The notes under the pieces are model-generated. The model saw nothing but the letters and a program-made list of their open reading frames with translations, was not told the origin of the DNA and searched no databases. This document shows positions 1 through 9,637 of a stretch of 64,000 bases of DNA, piece by piece (within the stretch, counting starts at the first letter, position 1; each line of letters begins with the position of its first letter). The translations under genes and the position numbers were made by a program. Source of the stretch: Comamonadaceae bacterium (GTDB taxonomy: Bacteria; Pseudomonadota; Gammaproteobacteria; Burkholderiales; Burkholderiaceae_C); contig JAECRA010000009.1 of NCBI GenBank assembly GCA_015999985.1, positions 1-64,000 of the forward strand, read 5' to 3'.

Positions 1-1002
1 CGGTCTTGATGGACATCATCGGACCTTCGAAGGTGGACATGCCGTAGAACGACAGCGCCACGATCAGGAACCTCAAGATGGGATCGTCACGCAATTTGTG
101 CCATGCACCAGAGAGCGTCATGACGCCGTTGATCATGCCGCCCCAGCTGGGCGCCAGCAGAATGAGCGAGAACACCATGCCCACGCTTTGCGCCCAATCG
201 GGCAATGCGGTGTAGTGCAGGTGGTGAGGACCCGCCCACATATAGGTAAAGATCAACGCCCAGAAGTGGACGATGGAGAGCCGGTAGCTATAGACCGGCC
301 GCCCAGCCTGCTTGGGAATGAAGTAATACATCATGCCCAGAAAGCCTGCCGTGAGGAAAAAGCCCACTGCGTTATGCCCGTACCACCACTGCACCATGGC
401 GTCCTGGACACCGGCGTAGGCCGAATAGGATTTCATGGGGCCGACGGGCAGCGCCGCGCTATTGACCAGATGCAGCAGCGCGACGGCCAGAATGAAGCCA
501 CCGTAGAACCAGTTGGCCACATAGATGTGCTTGACCTTGCGAGTGCCCACCGTGCCGAAGAAGACCACTGCATACGCCACCCAGACCAGTGTGATGAGGA
601 TGTCGATGGGCCACTCGAGCTCTGCATATTCCTTGCCGCTGGTATGGCCCATGGGCAGAGTGAAGACTGCAGCCACGATGACAAGCTGCCAACCCCAGAA
701 AGTAAATGCCGCCAGTTTGTCCGAAAACAAGCGAACCTGGCATGTACGCTGCACCACATAGTAGGACGTGCCCATGAGACCGCACCCACCAAAGGCGAAG
801 ATCACTGCATTGGTATGCAGCGGCCGCAACCGGCCGTAACTGAGCCATGAAATGCCCAGATTAAGCTCCGGCCAAGTCAGCTGTGCGGCGATGATCACGC
901 CCACCAGCATACCTATCACACCCCACACCACCGTCATGATGGCGAACTGCCTGACCACTTTGTCGTTATAGACGGTAGCCTGCGCATTGGCGAATGTCAT
1001 TT
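1..1002 (-). CDS. ccoN: cbb3-type cytochrome c oxidase subunit I (C-terminus cut by window edge)
   Basis: Reverse-strand translation [34 protein letters not shown]...[25 protein letters not shown]...[67 protein letters not shown] is typical CcoN; adjacent to ccoS and ccoI. Confidence 0.93.
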
Positions 1003-1056
1003 TCACCCCTTCCTATTGAACCTGATTTAGTGTCCTGGAACCCCACATGGTCGAAC

Positions 1057-1070
1057 TTGATCTGCGTCAA
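1057..1070 (-). promoter_or_regulatory. FNR/Anr-type box TTGAT-CTGC-GTCAA upstream of ccoN
   Basis: TTGATCTGCGTCAA matches TTGAT-N4-ATCAA with one mismatch; 55 bp upstream of the ccoN ATG, overlapping the 3' end of ccoS. Confidence 0.75.
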
Positions 1071-1204
1071 TCGTGCTCGAAAATGCGTTCCCCTTCGCGA
1101 TCGATTTCGTCAAATTGCCCACGGTAGATAGCCCACCACAAGGCCCCGAGAATGAAAAAAATCAACACGACCGAGAGCGGTATAAGCAAATAAAGAATGT
1201 CCAT
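1067..1204 (-). CDS. ccoS: cbb3-type cytochrome oxidase assembly protein CcoS
   Basis: 45-aa ORF not in the supplied track: MDILYLLIPLSVVLIFFILGALWWAIYRGQFDEIDREGERIFEHD; between ccoI and ccoN. Confidence 0.93.
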   Translation of the reverse strand: MDILYLLIPLSVVLIFFILGALWWAIYRGQFDEIDREGERIFEHD

Positions 1205-1207
1205 CAG

Positions 1208-3676
1208 CTACGCTCCCAAAGATGGCATGTGCGCAAGCGGTTCATCAAGCGTCCGCTCAGGCGGCTGCTTGGTTGACCGATCAAGTCGAATTTCCAGGCC
1301 TCGCTCCAGCGGCGCCGTGGCTGACAGGCGCAAGGCATTGAGTACCACCAGCAAAGAACTTGCAGCCATGCCCAGCCCAGCCAGCCAGGCAGGCATCCAG
1401 CCCACGACCGCAAGCGGAATACCTACAGCGTTGTAGGCCGCTGCCCAGGCGAGGTTTTGCTTGACGATGCGCATGGTGCGGCGCGCCCTGAGAACGGCGG
1501 CCGGAATGGAAAGCAGCCGCTCTCCAAGCACCACAAAATCTGATTGAGCCTGTGCCAATGGCACTGAGCGTCCAAACGCAAACGAAACATTGGCTCCCGC
1601 GAGAGACGGCCCATCGTTCAGGCCGTCTCCCACCATGGCCACAACGGCGCCGGCCTGCTGAGCCTGCTGCATGGCGTTCAATTTGTCAGATGGCGAACAG
1701 CCTCCCCGCACGTCGTTGATTCCGGCCAGTTGCCCCACTCGCGCCGCCGCTTGCGGGCGGTCTCCTGAAAGCAGGTGCACCCTGATACCTTGCGCCTTCA
1801 ATGCCGCAACGGCCTGGGCGGCATCCTCACGCAGATCCTCGCGCCACTCGAAGCTGGCAAGCCAACCCTCAGAGTCGCTCAAATGCGAATTCAAGCTGTC
1901 GCCTGTGTCTTTGCTCTCCCCAGCGCCTGCGTCCGCTCCTGCAGCAGCGATTGAATTCGCCGTGCCCATGCAGAAAGCCTGAGAACCCAGGCGCACATGG
2001 CGCCAAACGCTATCGGAAGAACCCAACTCGGCCATGACGCCTTGGCCAGATACTTCCCTGGAATCGCGAACCAACCAGGCTTCAGACACCATCCCGGCCT
2101 GATTGGCTTCTGCCACCAAGGCTCGAGAAACCGGGTGCAAACTGTCTTGCGCGAGGGCGGCGCCCATAGAGAGAGCCTCTTCGCGCGTCACTCCCGGGCG
2201 CGTTCGAATCCGCTCCAGAACAAAAGCATCTCGCGTCAAGGTGCCAGTCTTGTCAAACACAACCGTGTCCACAGACGCCAGGACCTCCAGCGCCTGCAGC
2301 CGGCGCACCAGGACGCCGCGCTTGGCAAGGCTGCCTGCACTTGCCAACATAGCTGCTGGGGTCGCAAGAGAAAGCGCGCATGGGCAGGTCACGATAAGAA
2401 TGGCCACGGCAATCATCAAGGCGTGGCCGGGATCACTTGGCCACCACCAGGCGCAGGCCAGCCCTGCTGCCAATAACACCAGAATCAAAAACGGCTTGGC
2501 AAGACGGTCAGCCAACTGAGCAATGCGTGGCTTGCTGGTGGATGCCGCCTCCATAAGGCCCACGATCTGTGCATAGCGCGTCTCCGACCCCACATGGAGC
2601 ACTTGAACTTCCACCACCGATGTCAGGTTGTGGCTGCCTGCGATGACCTTCGAACCGGGCCCCCGCGCCAGCGGCGTCGATTCCCCCGTCAACAGCGCCT
2701 CGTCCGCCGTGGTCTCGCCCTTGCGCACAAGACCGTCTGCCGGGAAAGCTTCGCCTGGAAGCACCCTCACCATGTCGCCCACACGGACACGGCGCGCCGC
2801 CACACGCTCCCACGTGTCATCAGCGCGCTGCCTTTCTACACTTTCTGGCAAGCGGTGCATCAGATTTTCCAGGGCACCCGCCGTGCGATCACGCAGGCGC
2901 AACTCCAGCCAGCGCCCAGTGAGCAGAAAAAACACAAACATGGTCAGCGAGTCGAAAAACACTTCGCGACCGAACACACCCGTTGGCTCGAAAGTGCCCA
3001 GCGTACTGACCACAAATGTGATGAGCATGCCCAGAGACACGGGTAGATCCATGCTGACACGGCGAAGCTTCAGATCGAGCAGCGCGTTCCGAAAGAAGGG
3101 CTGGCAGCAAAAAAGCAGCACCGGAATCGAGAGCACCCAGGAGGCCCAACGAAGCAGGTGGACGATGTCTGGCTCAATCTCACCTGGCGCCGTAAAGTAA
3201 GCCGGTGTGGCATACATCATCACTTGCATCATGCAAAGGCAAGCCACCCCCAGGCGCCACATCATGGTGCGGGTTTCGTGAACCCGGCGCTCGGCGCCGA
3301 ATGCATCGTGCGCGGGCAATGGGCGATAGCCAACTTTAAGCGCTGCCTGCATCCAGGCAGAGGGACGTGTCGCACCCTCTTCCCACACCACGCGCCCACG
3401 GTGGCTTGCAGCGCCCACCTCGACCGAGTGCACACCGGGCGTCGCTCGTAGAGCGTCTTCAATGGTGACCGCGCACGCCGCACAATGCATGCCGTCAAAA
3501 ACGACCGTTGACTCCCAGCACACCCGCGCATCACCTTCTGGCAATTGCACGCGGCGACTGAATTCCATCCACTCATCAGGCTCATCAAGCAGTTCCCACT
3601 GCCTGGCGGCGTGAGGCGGGAATTCAGCTCGCACGGGATCCGCTTGCGGGGAATTGAGGGCAGCGGCACTTTCCAT
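1208..3676 (-). CDS. ccoI: Heavy-metal translocating P-type ATPase CcoI/FixI (copper, cbb3 oxidase maturation)
   Basis: ORF 1208..3718 with GMHCAAC metal-binding domain, TCPCAL, DKTGTLT and GDGLNDGPSL motifs. Start moved to M15 (3676) because an FNR-type box at 3712-3725 overlaps the longer ORF start. Confidence 0.9.
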   Translation of the reverse strand: MESAAALNSPQADPVRAEFPPHAARQWELLDEPDEWMEFSRRVQLPEGDARVCWESTVVFDGMHCAACAVTIEDALRATPGVHSVEVGAASHRGRVVWEEGATRPSAWMQAALKVGYRPLPAHDAFGAERRVHETRTMMWRLGVACLCMMQVMMYATPAYFTAPGEIEPDIVHLLRWASWVLSIPVLLFCCQPFFRNALLDLKLRRVSMDLPVSLGMLITFVVSTLGTFEPTGVFGREVFFDSLTMFVFFLLTGRWLELRLRDRTAGALENLMHRLPESVERQRADDTWERVAARRVRVGDMVRVLPGEAFPADGLVRKGETTADEALLTGESTPLARGPGSKVIAGSHNLTSVVEVQVLHVGSETRYAQIVGLMEAASTSKPRIAQLADRLAKPFLILVLLAAGLACAWWWPSDPGHALMIAVAILIVTCPCALSLATPAAMLASAGSLAKRGVLVRRLQALEVLASVDTVVFDKTGTLTRDAFVLERIRTRPGVTREEALSMGAALAQDSLHPVSRALVAEANQAGMVSEAWLVRDSREVSGQGVMAELGSSDSVWRHVRLGSQAFCMGTANSIAAAGADAGAGESKDTGDSLNSHLSDSEGWLASFEWREDLREDAAQAVAALKAQGIRVHLLSGDRPQAAARVGQLAGINDVRGGCSPSDKLNAMQQAQQAGAVVAMVGDGLNDGPSLAGANVSFAFGRSVPLAQAQSDFVVLGERLLSIPAAVLRARRTMRIVKQNLAWAAAYNAVGIPLAVVGWMPAWLAGLGMAASSLLVVLNALRLSATAPLERGLEIRLDRSTKQPPERTLDEPLAHMPSLGA

Positions 3677-3711
3677 GAAATGGAATGTAGGCCGAATACT
3701 TTCCAACGACC

Positions 3712-3725
3712 TTGACATAGGTCAA
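3712..3725. promoter_or_regulatory. FNR/Anr-type box TTGAC-ATAG-GTCAA between ccoI and usp
   Basis: Perfect 5-bp inverted repeat TTGAC...GTCAA with 4-bp spacer in the divergent intergenic region. Confidence 0.7.
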
Positions 3726-3923
3726 GACAACGGCGAGCAATGCCTTTATGGTTATGGGGTGCTCAGCAGATTCTTCAGTTGCGCCTTTGTGCCACACCGA
3801 ATCTGGAGTCTGAACACCGTTCGAAACTGTCCCAGGACCTTCTGCAAACCCCACAAGGGATCGCACCCGGCATCAGCGACAGGTTTCGAAGAGGTTCGTT
3901 AACCAACCACAAGGAGATTAACC

Positions 3924-4367
3924 ATGTATCAACGCATTCTTGTAGCCAGTGACGGCTCGCCGCTATCGAAGAAAGCTGTCAGCAGCGCCATTTCGCTCGC
4001 GGTCACTTGCGGAGCTGAGCTCATCGCGCTGAAGGTGGTGCCCCGCTATCCGCAAAGCTATTTCGAAGGATCGATCGGCATGTCCGCCGAAGACTCGAAA
4101 CGGGTGGAAGCGGGTTGGATGGAAGAGAGCCAGAAGATCGTCGACAACATCAAGAAATCCGGCGAATCCAAAGGCTTGAAAGTCAAAGCCTTGCTGGTCA
4201 AGTCAGACATGGTGTCTGACGCTTTGATTTCGACTGCCAAAAAGCACAAGGCCGATTTGATCGTCATGGCATCGCACGGACGCAAAGGTGTGAAGCGGCT
4301 GCTGCTGGGAAGCGAGACTCAGCAGGTTCTCACGCATTCTGAGATTCCAGTGCTGGTACTGAGGTAA
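3924..4367 (+). CDS. Universal stress protein (UspA family)
   Basis: 147 aa, MYQRILVASDGSPLSKKAVSSAISLA...DLIVMASHGRKGVKRLLLGSETQQVLTHSEIPVLVLR, with the UspA G-2X-G-9X-G(S/T) type motif. Confidence 0.92.
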   Translation: MYQRILVASDGSPLSKKAVSSAISLAVTCGAELIALKVVPRYPQSYFEGSIGMSAEDSKRVEAGWMEESQKIVDNIKKSGESKGLKVKALLVKSDMVSDALISTAKKHKADLIVMASHGRKGVKRLLLGSETQQVLTHSEIPVLVLR

Positions 4368-4382
4368 GCCACATGCCGAAAG

Positions 4383-4416
4383 AAACTACTGCAGCGCACA
4401 CTTGCAGTAGTTTTTT
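4383..4416 (+). terminator. Rho-independent terminator after usp
   Basis: AAACTACTGCA...TGCAGTAGTTT stem followed by a T run. Confidence 0.8.
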
Positions 4417-4787
4417 ATTGCCGGGTCGCCAAATCAAACTCGCCAAATCCGCTGCCGATTCGGCGCGACCCCAGATCCAGGCCGGCGAACTCCGGGACAC
4501 GCCGGTGCCTGGCTTCCTGTGCAAGGTCATACCAGCAGGCCGCAGGTGTTCATGCTCCAGTAACGGACCAACGCTGAGTTAGCTAGCGCTAGATTAATAA
4601 GCAGTGATAGCACTCATTGTTGTCGCGGGCCGAAATAGCTGTTGGTCCCCAAGGCTCGGATGAAGGTGAAAACAGCATGGGGTTCGTCCTGTAGTGATTG
4701 CTCATGCTCGACCTTATCCTTGACACAAAAGAAACAAAATCATGCAAACGCAGTATTTTTGATATCCTTTGTTGTCACCAGCCCTCT

Positions 4788-5768
4788 ATGCGCACCCCTC
4801 TCGACAGCTACAACGCGCTGCTGCTGCATCTGTACCGCCTGTCGTACGAGCAGCCCATTGATTATTTCCAGAATGCAGCACTGGAACTCCTCAAGCCCGT
4901 CCTGCCCTTCGACTCGGCCTGGTGGGGCTCCGCCACCGTGACCGATACGGGCCTCGACGTCCACACTATCCACCTGTACCGCCAGCCCGCAGAGATGCTG
5001 CAGGCTTATGAGGAAGTCAAGCACCTGGACACGGCAGCGCAAATGGTCACTATGCGGCCTGCCGACACATTGGCCTTCGACGGACATGCCTTGTTCGGCG
5101 GCCGACACCAAAAAGCCGCGCGCGACTATGTTCGGCGTTTCGAGCAATCGCATTTCTTCGTCGGCAGCATCCTGATTCCTAACCGGCGCTTCACCCGATG
5201 GCTAACGCTGTTCCGCGCCGATGAACGCGCCTACTGCACCGAAACAGAGCGCGTGACGCTCGCAGGCCTGATGCCGCATGTGCAGCAGGCGTTGGAACTG
5301 AACCGGCTTACGCACCTGAACCAAGCCGCCGTGGCGGCGGGCCATGTTGCTGGGAGAGGGGCTGCCATTGCCGACCTGCGCGGGGTGCTCTACCACTCGG
5401 ATGCGGCGTTCGAGCAGGCGCTGCGCGCCGAGTGGGACGGTTGGCCCGGCCATGCGCTGCCGGCAGTAGTGATGAAGACGTTTTTGCAAGGGGCCACCCG
5501 CTTTATGGGGCGCGGCCAAGTCATCACACTGCGGGTGGAACACCAATTGTTATTCCTGCAAAACCGCCCGCGCTGCGCAGTGGATGAATTAACGCCCCGG
5601 GAATTCACGGTAGCGCAGTTGACGGCTCGGGGTAACACGCATAAAGAGATTGCAAAACTTCTGCATCGCTCGCCTGCCACGGTACGAAACCAGATCCGCT
5701 CGGTCTATGACAAACTCTCCGTGAGCAACGTGGCGGGGCTCATAGAGGCCTTGCGGCTGGTCGAATAA
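4788..5768 (+). CDS. LuxR-family (helix-turn-helix) transcriptional regulator
   Basis: C-terminal LTPREFTVAQLTARGNTHKEIAKLLHRSPATVRNQIRSVYDKLSVSN is a LuxR/GerE HTH. ATG at 4788 preferred over the longer ORF start 4698. Confidence 0.85.
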   Translation: MRTPLDSYNALLLHLYRLSYEQPIDYFQNAALELLKPVLPFDSAWWGSATVTDTGLDVHTIHLYRQPAEMLQAYEEVKHLDTAAQMVTMRPADTLAFDGHALFGGRHQKAARDYVRRFEQSHFFVGSILIPNRRFTRWLTLFRADERAYCTETERVTLAGLMPHVQQALELNRLTHLNQAAVAAGHVAGRGAAIADLRGVLYHSDAAFEQALRAEWDGWPGHALPAVVMKTFLQGATRFMGRGQVITLRVEHQLLFLQNRPRCAVDELTPREFTVAQLTARGNTHKEIAKLLHRSPATVRNQIRSVYDKLSVSNVAGLIEALRLVE

Positions 5769-5828
5769 GGTGAGGAGACACTGCAAACTGTCAGCCGCGC
5801 CTCCTATCTAAAGACTCCTGAGGATGCC

Positions 5829-5854
5829 AGCGCGCGGTTGCCGGCGCGCTTTAA
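5829..5854. terminator. Probable bidirectional terminator hairpin between convergent genes
   Basis: AGCGCGC...GCGCGCT stem between the luxR-type gene (+) and the 5858 gene (-). Confidence 0.45.
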
Positions 5855-5857
5855 GAC

Positions 5858-6463
5858 TCAGCTCGGCACCACTTTGCCAATATCCTCCTGCGCTGGTGCT
5901 GCCAGGGTCGCAGTCGTGGATGGGAGCACGGAAGAAGGCGCAGGCGTGTAGCCTGCCAAGCCTTCGCGCAGACCCATCTCCAGACGGTCCACTCTAGAAT
6001 GCAGATCACGGTTATGGTTTTCAACCGCCTGCACCAGGCGGGAAATCTCAGCGTCTACCGGACGCTCACGAAGCCCCATTTCTGCCCGATCCACGCGGGA
6101 CAGGGTTTCACGGCTCTGGTTGTTGATCACTTCGGAGAGCCGTGCGACTTCGCGATCAAGGTGAGCCCGCAGATCCGTAAAACGCGATGCTTCTGCCTTG
6201 TCTGCCAAATCTCGCTGCACTGAGAGTTCCTTGGCGTGCCGGCGAGTCTCAAACAGCACCGTTGCTTGCATGTAGGCAATGAGCGCTACGAACACGGCTG
6301 CCAACAATGCCATTAATCCGAGCAGAATCAACCCTAGAGGCGCGCGAATATCTGTATAGATCAAGGACAGATCGGTGGGAGTGGTCATCTGTGTCCAGTT
6401 GACACCTACGAACACAACAATGACTGCCCCGACTAACAGGAGGAACAGGGATCTGAAGGACAT
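5858..6463 (-). CDS. Membrane protein with N-terminal TM segments and C-terminal coiled coil (LapA-domain-like)
   Basis: Start at M63 of the track ORF: MSFRSLFLLLVGAVIVVFVGVNWTQMTTPTDLSLIYTDIRAPLGLILLGLMALLAAVFVALIAY; repeated SRVDRxEMGLRE coiled-coil segments. Confidence 0.65.
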   Translation of the reverse strand: MSFRSLFLLLVGAVIVVFVGVNWTQMTTPTDLSLIYTDIRAPLGLILLGLMALLAAVFVALIAYMQATVLFETRRHAKELSVQRDLADKAEASRFTDLRAHLDREVARLSEVINNQSRETLSRVDRAEMGLRERPVDAEISRLVQAVENHNRDLHSRVDRLEMGLREGLAGYTPAPSSVLPSTTATLAAPAQEDIGKVVPS

Positions 6464-7240
6464 GTCGGATACCTTACGAATGAAATTGGATTTCAGCGGC
6501 ACAAGTTCGCACCGCTCTATCTCCCAAGTGTAACGGCCCCACTGCAGTGCATGTGTCAGACGGCATCCCCCTTGAAAACCTGATGGTCTATTCAGTGCGG
6601 GGACTGTCTGTACGCGAGACGGAGGTGGACCGGAAATGTAACGCGACATGGGGCTGCACCTGCGCGCAACAAGTGCAAAAGCTTCACTCTCAATTTGGGA
6701 AACTGCCTCAAACGCTTGATTTCAAAGCGCTTTACGAGTCATCCAGAATTTCTGTGGATAACTTTGTTGATATTTCTCTGAAAAACCTTCTCGCGCCTTA
6801 CGGGACAAGGCTTTGCCTAGATTGCCCGGAAAAGCGGCAGCCTCGTAAACCTAACTAAATCAACGACTTAGATGAACAGCACTTTCAACTTCAGAACTCT
6901 CTTCAGAAACGGCAGTTGATGCGCCGCAGCATGATTTTTGTGCATAAGCTCGAGTGTCGGGTGACCGCGAAAAAGCAAGCCCTGTCAGCTCGAAATGAAG
7001 CAACAAGCAAATAATGAATTCCTTAGTATTCATAATGACTTGGGCCGCGTTCTAGCTTGGTGGACACCGCACTTGACGTCCGAAATAGCTTTCACTCTCC
7101 ACTTTGTAAACACGGAAAGTAGCCCTGCAGCACCGGGATACACTCTCGAAGTGTCCAAATTGTTGCATTGCCACCACGCCCCCCTGGCGCAAGCAACCCC
7201 GTGGACCAGGCGGGAGGGATGCCTGTTCGGTCTGCCAGCG

Positions 7241-8806
7241 TCAGGATGACGCAAACAAGTTCTTGTGTTGATCCCTAAGAAGGTTTTTCTGCACCTTGCC
7301 CATGGTGTTGCGAGGAAGCTCTTTTTCGATAAAGCAGCGCTTGGGAATCTTGAAGTTGGCAAGGCGAGCTTTCAGTTCTGCCAGCAACGCCTCACCGTCC
7401 AACTGCGCACCTGGTTTGGCAATCACCACCGCAACGCCTACCTCGCCAAAATCCGGATGGGGCACCCCAACCAAGGCGCTCTCTGCCACACCAGGCAGCT
7501 CGTTCAGATAGCCTTCGATCTCCGCCGGATAAACGTTGTAGCCTCCGCTGATGATGAGGTCCTTGCTTCGTCCCACAATGGTCACATAGCCGTTCTTTGC
7601 CTGCTGACCGACATCACCTGTCTTGAAGAACCCATCACTGGAAAATTCCTCAGCGGTTTTTTCGGGCATGCGCCAATAGCCGGCAAAGACACCTTCGCCT
7701 TTGACCTGAATGCCCCCAATTTCACCGACAGGGACTGGTTTTCCATCATCGCCCAGCACCCGCAGTTCGACCCCTGGTAGAGGGAAGCCGACCGTTCCGC
7801 CACGTCGCTCGCTCTGGTTGCTGTGGCGAGGGTCGGCGCGATAGGGGTTGCTGGTGAGCATGGTGGTCTCACTCATGCCATAGCGTTCCAGGATGGTGTG
7901 GCCGGTACGCTCGCGCCAATCGTTGAAGGTCTCCAGAAGCAAAGGCGCAGAGCCGCTGATGAACAAACGCATGTGCGCGGCTTGTTCGCGATTCAGCGAA
8001 GGCTCCGCCAGCATGCGAACATAAAGCGTGGGCACCCCCATGAATACCGTCGCGCGGGCCATGTCAGCTATGGCGCGGCGGGGGTCGAATTTGCCCATCC
8101 ACAGCATCTTGCTACCGTTGAGCAGCGCCCCGTGGATAGCCACAAACAGACCATGCACATGGAAAATGGGCAGGGCATGGATGAGGACATCGTTCTTTTC
8201 CCAGCCCCAGTAGTCCTTGAGCACGCGCGCGTTGGACAACAGGTTACCGTGCGAGAGCATGGCACCCTTGCTACGTCCGGTGGTGCCGCTGGTGTAGAGA
8301 ATGGCAGCCAATTCATCTGCCCGGCGATTCGCCGGCTTTTGCTTGTCGCTGCAGTGCGCTGCGCGCTCAAGAAGGCTGCCCGTACGATTGTCGTCCAAAG
8401 TGAACACGTGGCGTGCGCCCGCTTTGAAGGAAAGCTTGCTCACCCAGTTGAAGTTCTTGCTAGAACATACAACTACCGCCGGCTCGGCATTGCCGATGAA
8501 ATACTCCATCTCGGCACTTTGATAGGCGGTGTTGAGCGGCAGAAATACAAAGCCCGCGCGCAGAGTTGCCAAGTACAACAACATGGCCTCGACCGACTTT
8601 TCCACCTGCACCGCCACCCGCGGAGGAACACCATCTGCCGAGGGCGCAATATCGAGCGATTGCAACAAGTTGGCGATCATGGCTGTAGCCCGGTCCAGAT
8701 CACGCCAGGAGTAGCAAAGCCCGTCATCCGTTTCGATGGCAATACCGTCAAGATCGGCAGGGAAACCGGCGCGAAGCGCCACAAAAAGGTTGTGGTTCGT
8801 CATCAT
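7241..8806 (-). CDS. matB: Malonyl-CoA synthetase-like AMP-dependent synthetase
   Basis: 521 aa; RVAVQVEKSVEAMLLYLATLRAGFVFLPLNTAYQSAEMEYFIGNAEP plus ILYTSGTTGRSKGAMLSHGNL; the VQVEKS / LNTAY / YFIGDAEP pattern is typical of MatB. Confidence 0.82.
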   Translation of the reverse strand: MMTNHNLFVALRAGFPADLDGIAIETDDGLCYSWRDLDRATAMIANLLQSLDIAPSADGVPPRVAVQVEKSVEAMLLYLATLRAGFVFLPLNTAYQSAEMEYFIGNAEPAVVVCSSKNFNWVSKLSFKAGARHVFTLDDNRTGSLLERAAHCSDKQKPANRRADELAAILYTSGTTGRSKGAMLSHGNLLSNARVLKDYWGWEKNDVLIHALPIFHVHGLFVAIHGALLNGSKMLWMGKFDPRRAIADMARATVFMGVPTLYVRMLAEPSLNREQAAHMRLFISGSAPLLLETFNDWRERTGHTILERYGMSETTMLTSNPYRADPRHSNQSERRGGTVGFPLPGVELRVLGDDGKPVPVGEIGGIQVKGEGVFAGYWRMPEKTAEEFSSDGFFKTGDVGQQAKNGYVTIVGRSKDLIISGGYNVYPAEIEGYLNELPGVAESALVGVPHPDFGEVGVAVVIAKPGAQLDGEALLAELKARLANFKIPKRCFIEKELPRNTMGKVQKNLLRDQHKNLFASS

Positions 8807-8821
8807 GCTTAAAGCAAAAAA

Positions 8822-9625
8822 TCAATGAAACTTGGGCGGTCTCTTGTCTATGAAAGCAGAGATGCCTTCACGATGTTCAGCGCTTTCGGCATAGGTATAG
8901 GCCTCTGGCAGCAACACTTCAATCGCCCTCATCGAACTGGCAGCAAGCTCCCGTAAAGCCTGCTTGTTCATTCGCGCAGCTTCAGGTGCGAGGCTGGCGA
9001 TGCGGCGCGCGCGCGAGTCTGCACGCGGCATCAATTGTGCATCTTCCTCCACCGCATGCAGAAAGCCCCGCGCCTTCATTTCCTTGGCATCCAGCACGGC
9101 AGCTTCGAGGAGCATTTCACGGGCAGTCGCTTCACCGGCCACGCGCATCACCAATTGCGCTTCGCGGGGCGCCATCGGAAAGCCCAAGCGCGCAATAGGT
9201 GCGCCAAACCTGGACGAATTGGAGGCCACGCGGATGTCACAGCAGCTTGCAATCTCTACGCCGGCGCCCATGCAATTGCCTTCGATGGCAGCCACGATGG
9301 GCACGTCACAGGCCAGCATGGCACTCAGGCCACCCCAGACCTCGTCCTCATGGAAGCCGCGCAAACGGACTGGATCAAAACGAAAATCGGGGTATTCGGA
9401 GATGTCGCCCCCAGAGCAGAAGTTGGCGTCTTCTCCACGGATCAACACGCAGCGCCACTGGTGGCCAGAGTGCACCCGCGTGAAGACATCACGCAGCTGT
9501 CGCCACATGGAACGCGACATCGCATTGAACTTGCCGGGGTGCGAAAGGGTGACGATGGCCACCCCCTCTTGCTCACTCAAGGAAACCTGACCACCTAGAA
9601 CTGGACTTGACACTCCGAAAACCAC
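8822..9625 (-). CDS. Enoyl-CoA hydratase/isomerase family protein
   Basis: 267 aa crotonase fold: VTLSHPGKFNAMSRSMWRQL, IRGEDANFCSGGDI, AIEGNCMGAGVEIASCCDIRVA. Confidence 0.9.
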   Translation of the reverse strand: MVFGVSSPVLGGQVSLSEQEGVAIVTLSHPGKFNAMSRSMWRQLRDVFTRVHSGHQWRCVLIRGEDANFCSGGDISEYPDFRFDPVRLRGFHEDEVWGGLSAMLACDVPIVAAIEGNCMGAGVEIASCCDIRVASNSSRFGAPIARLGFPMAPREAQLVMRVAGEATAREMLLEAAVLDAKEMKARGFLHAVEEDAQLMPRADSRARRIASLAPEAARMNKQALRELAASSMRAIEVLLPEAYTYAESAEHREGISAFIDKRPPKFH

Positions 9626-9637
9626 CTTATGAACTGA

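Noticed and set aside
98-850. 250-aa + strand ORF near the window start
   Set aside because: Antisense to ccoN, which is truncated by the window edge and therefore missing from the ORF track.
6547-6858. 103-aa + strand ORF in an AT-richer gap
   Set aside because: Overlaps the upstream region of the 5858 gene, has no recognisable domain or convincing RBS; kept as non-supported.
7823-8812. 329-aa + strand ORF opposite matB
   Set aside because: Shadow ORF; the minus strand is a complete AMP-dependent synthetase.
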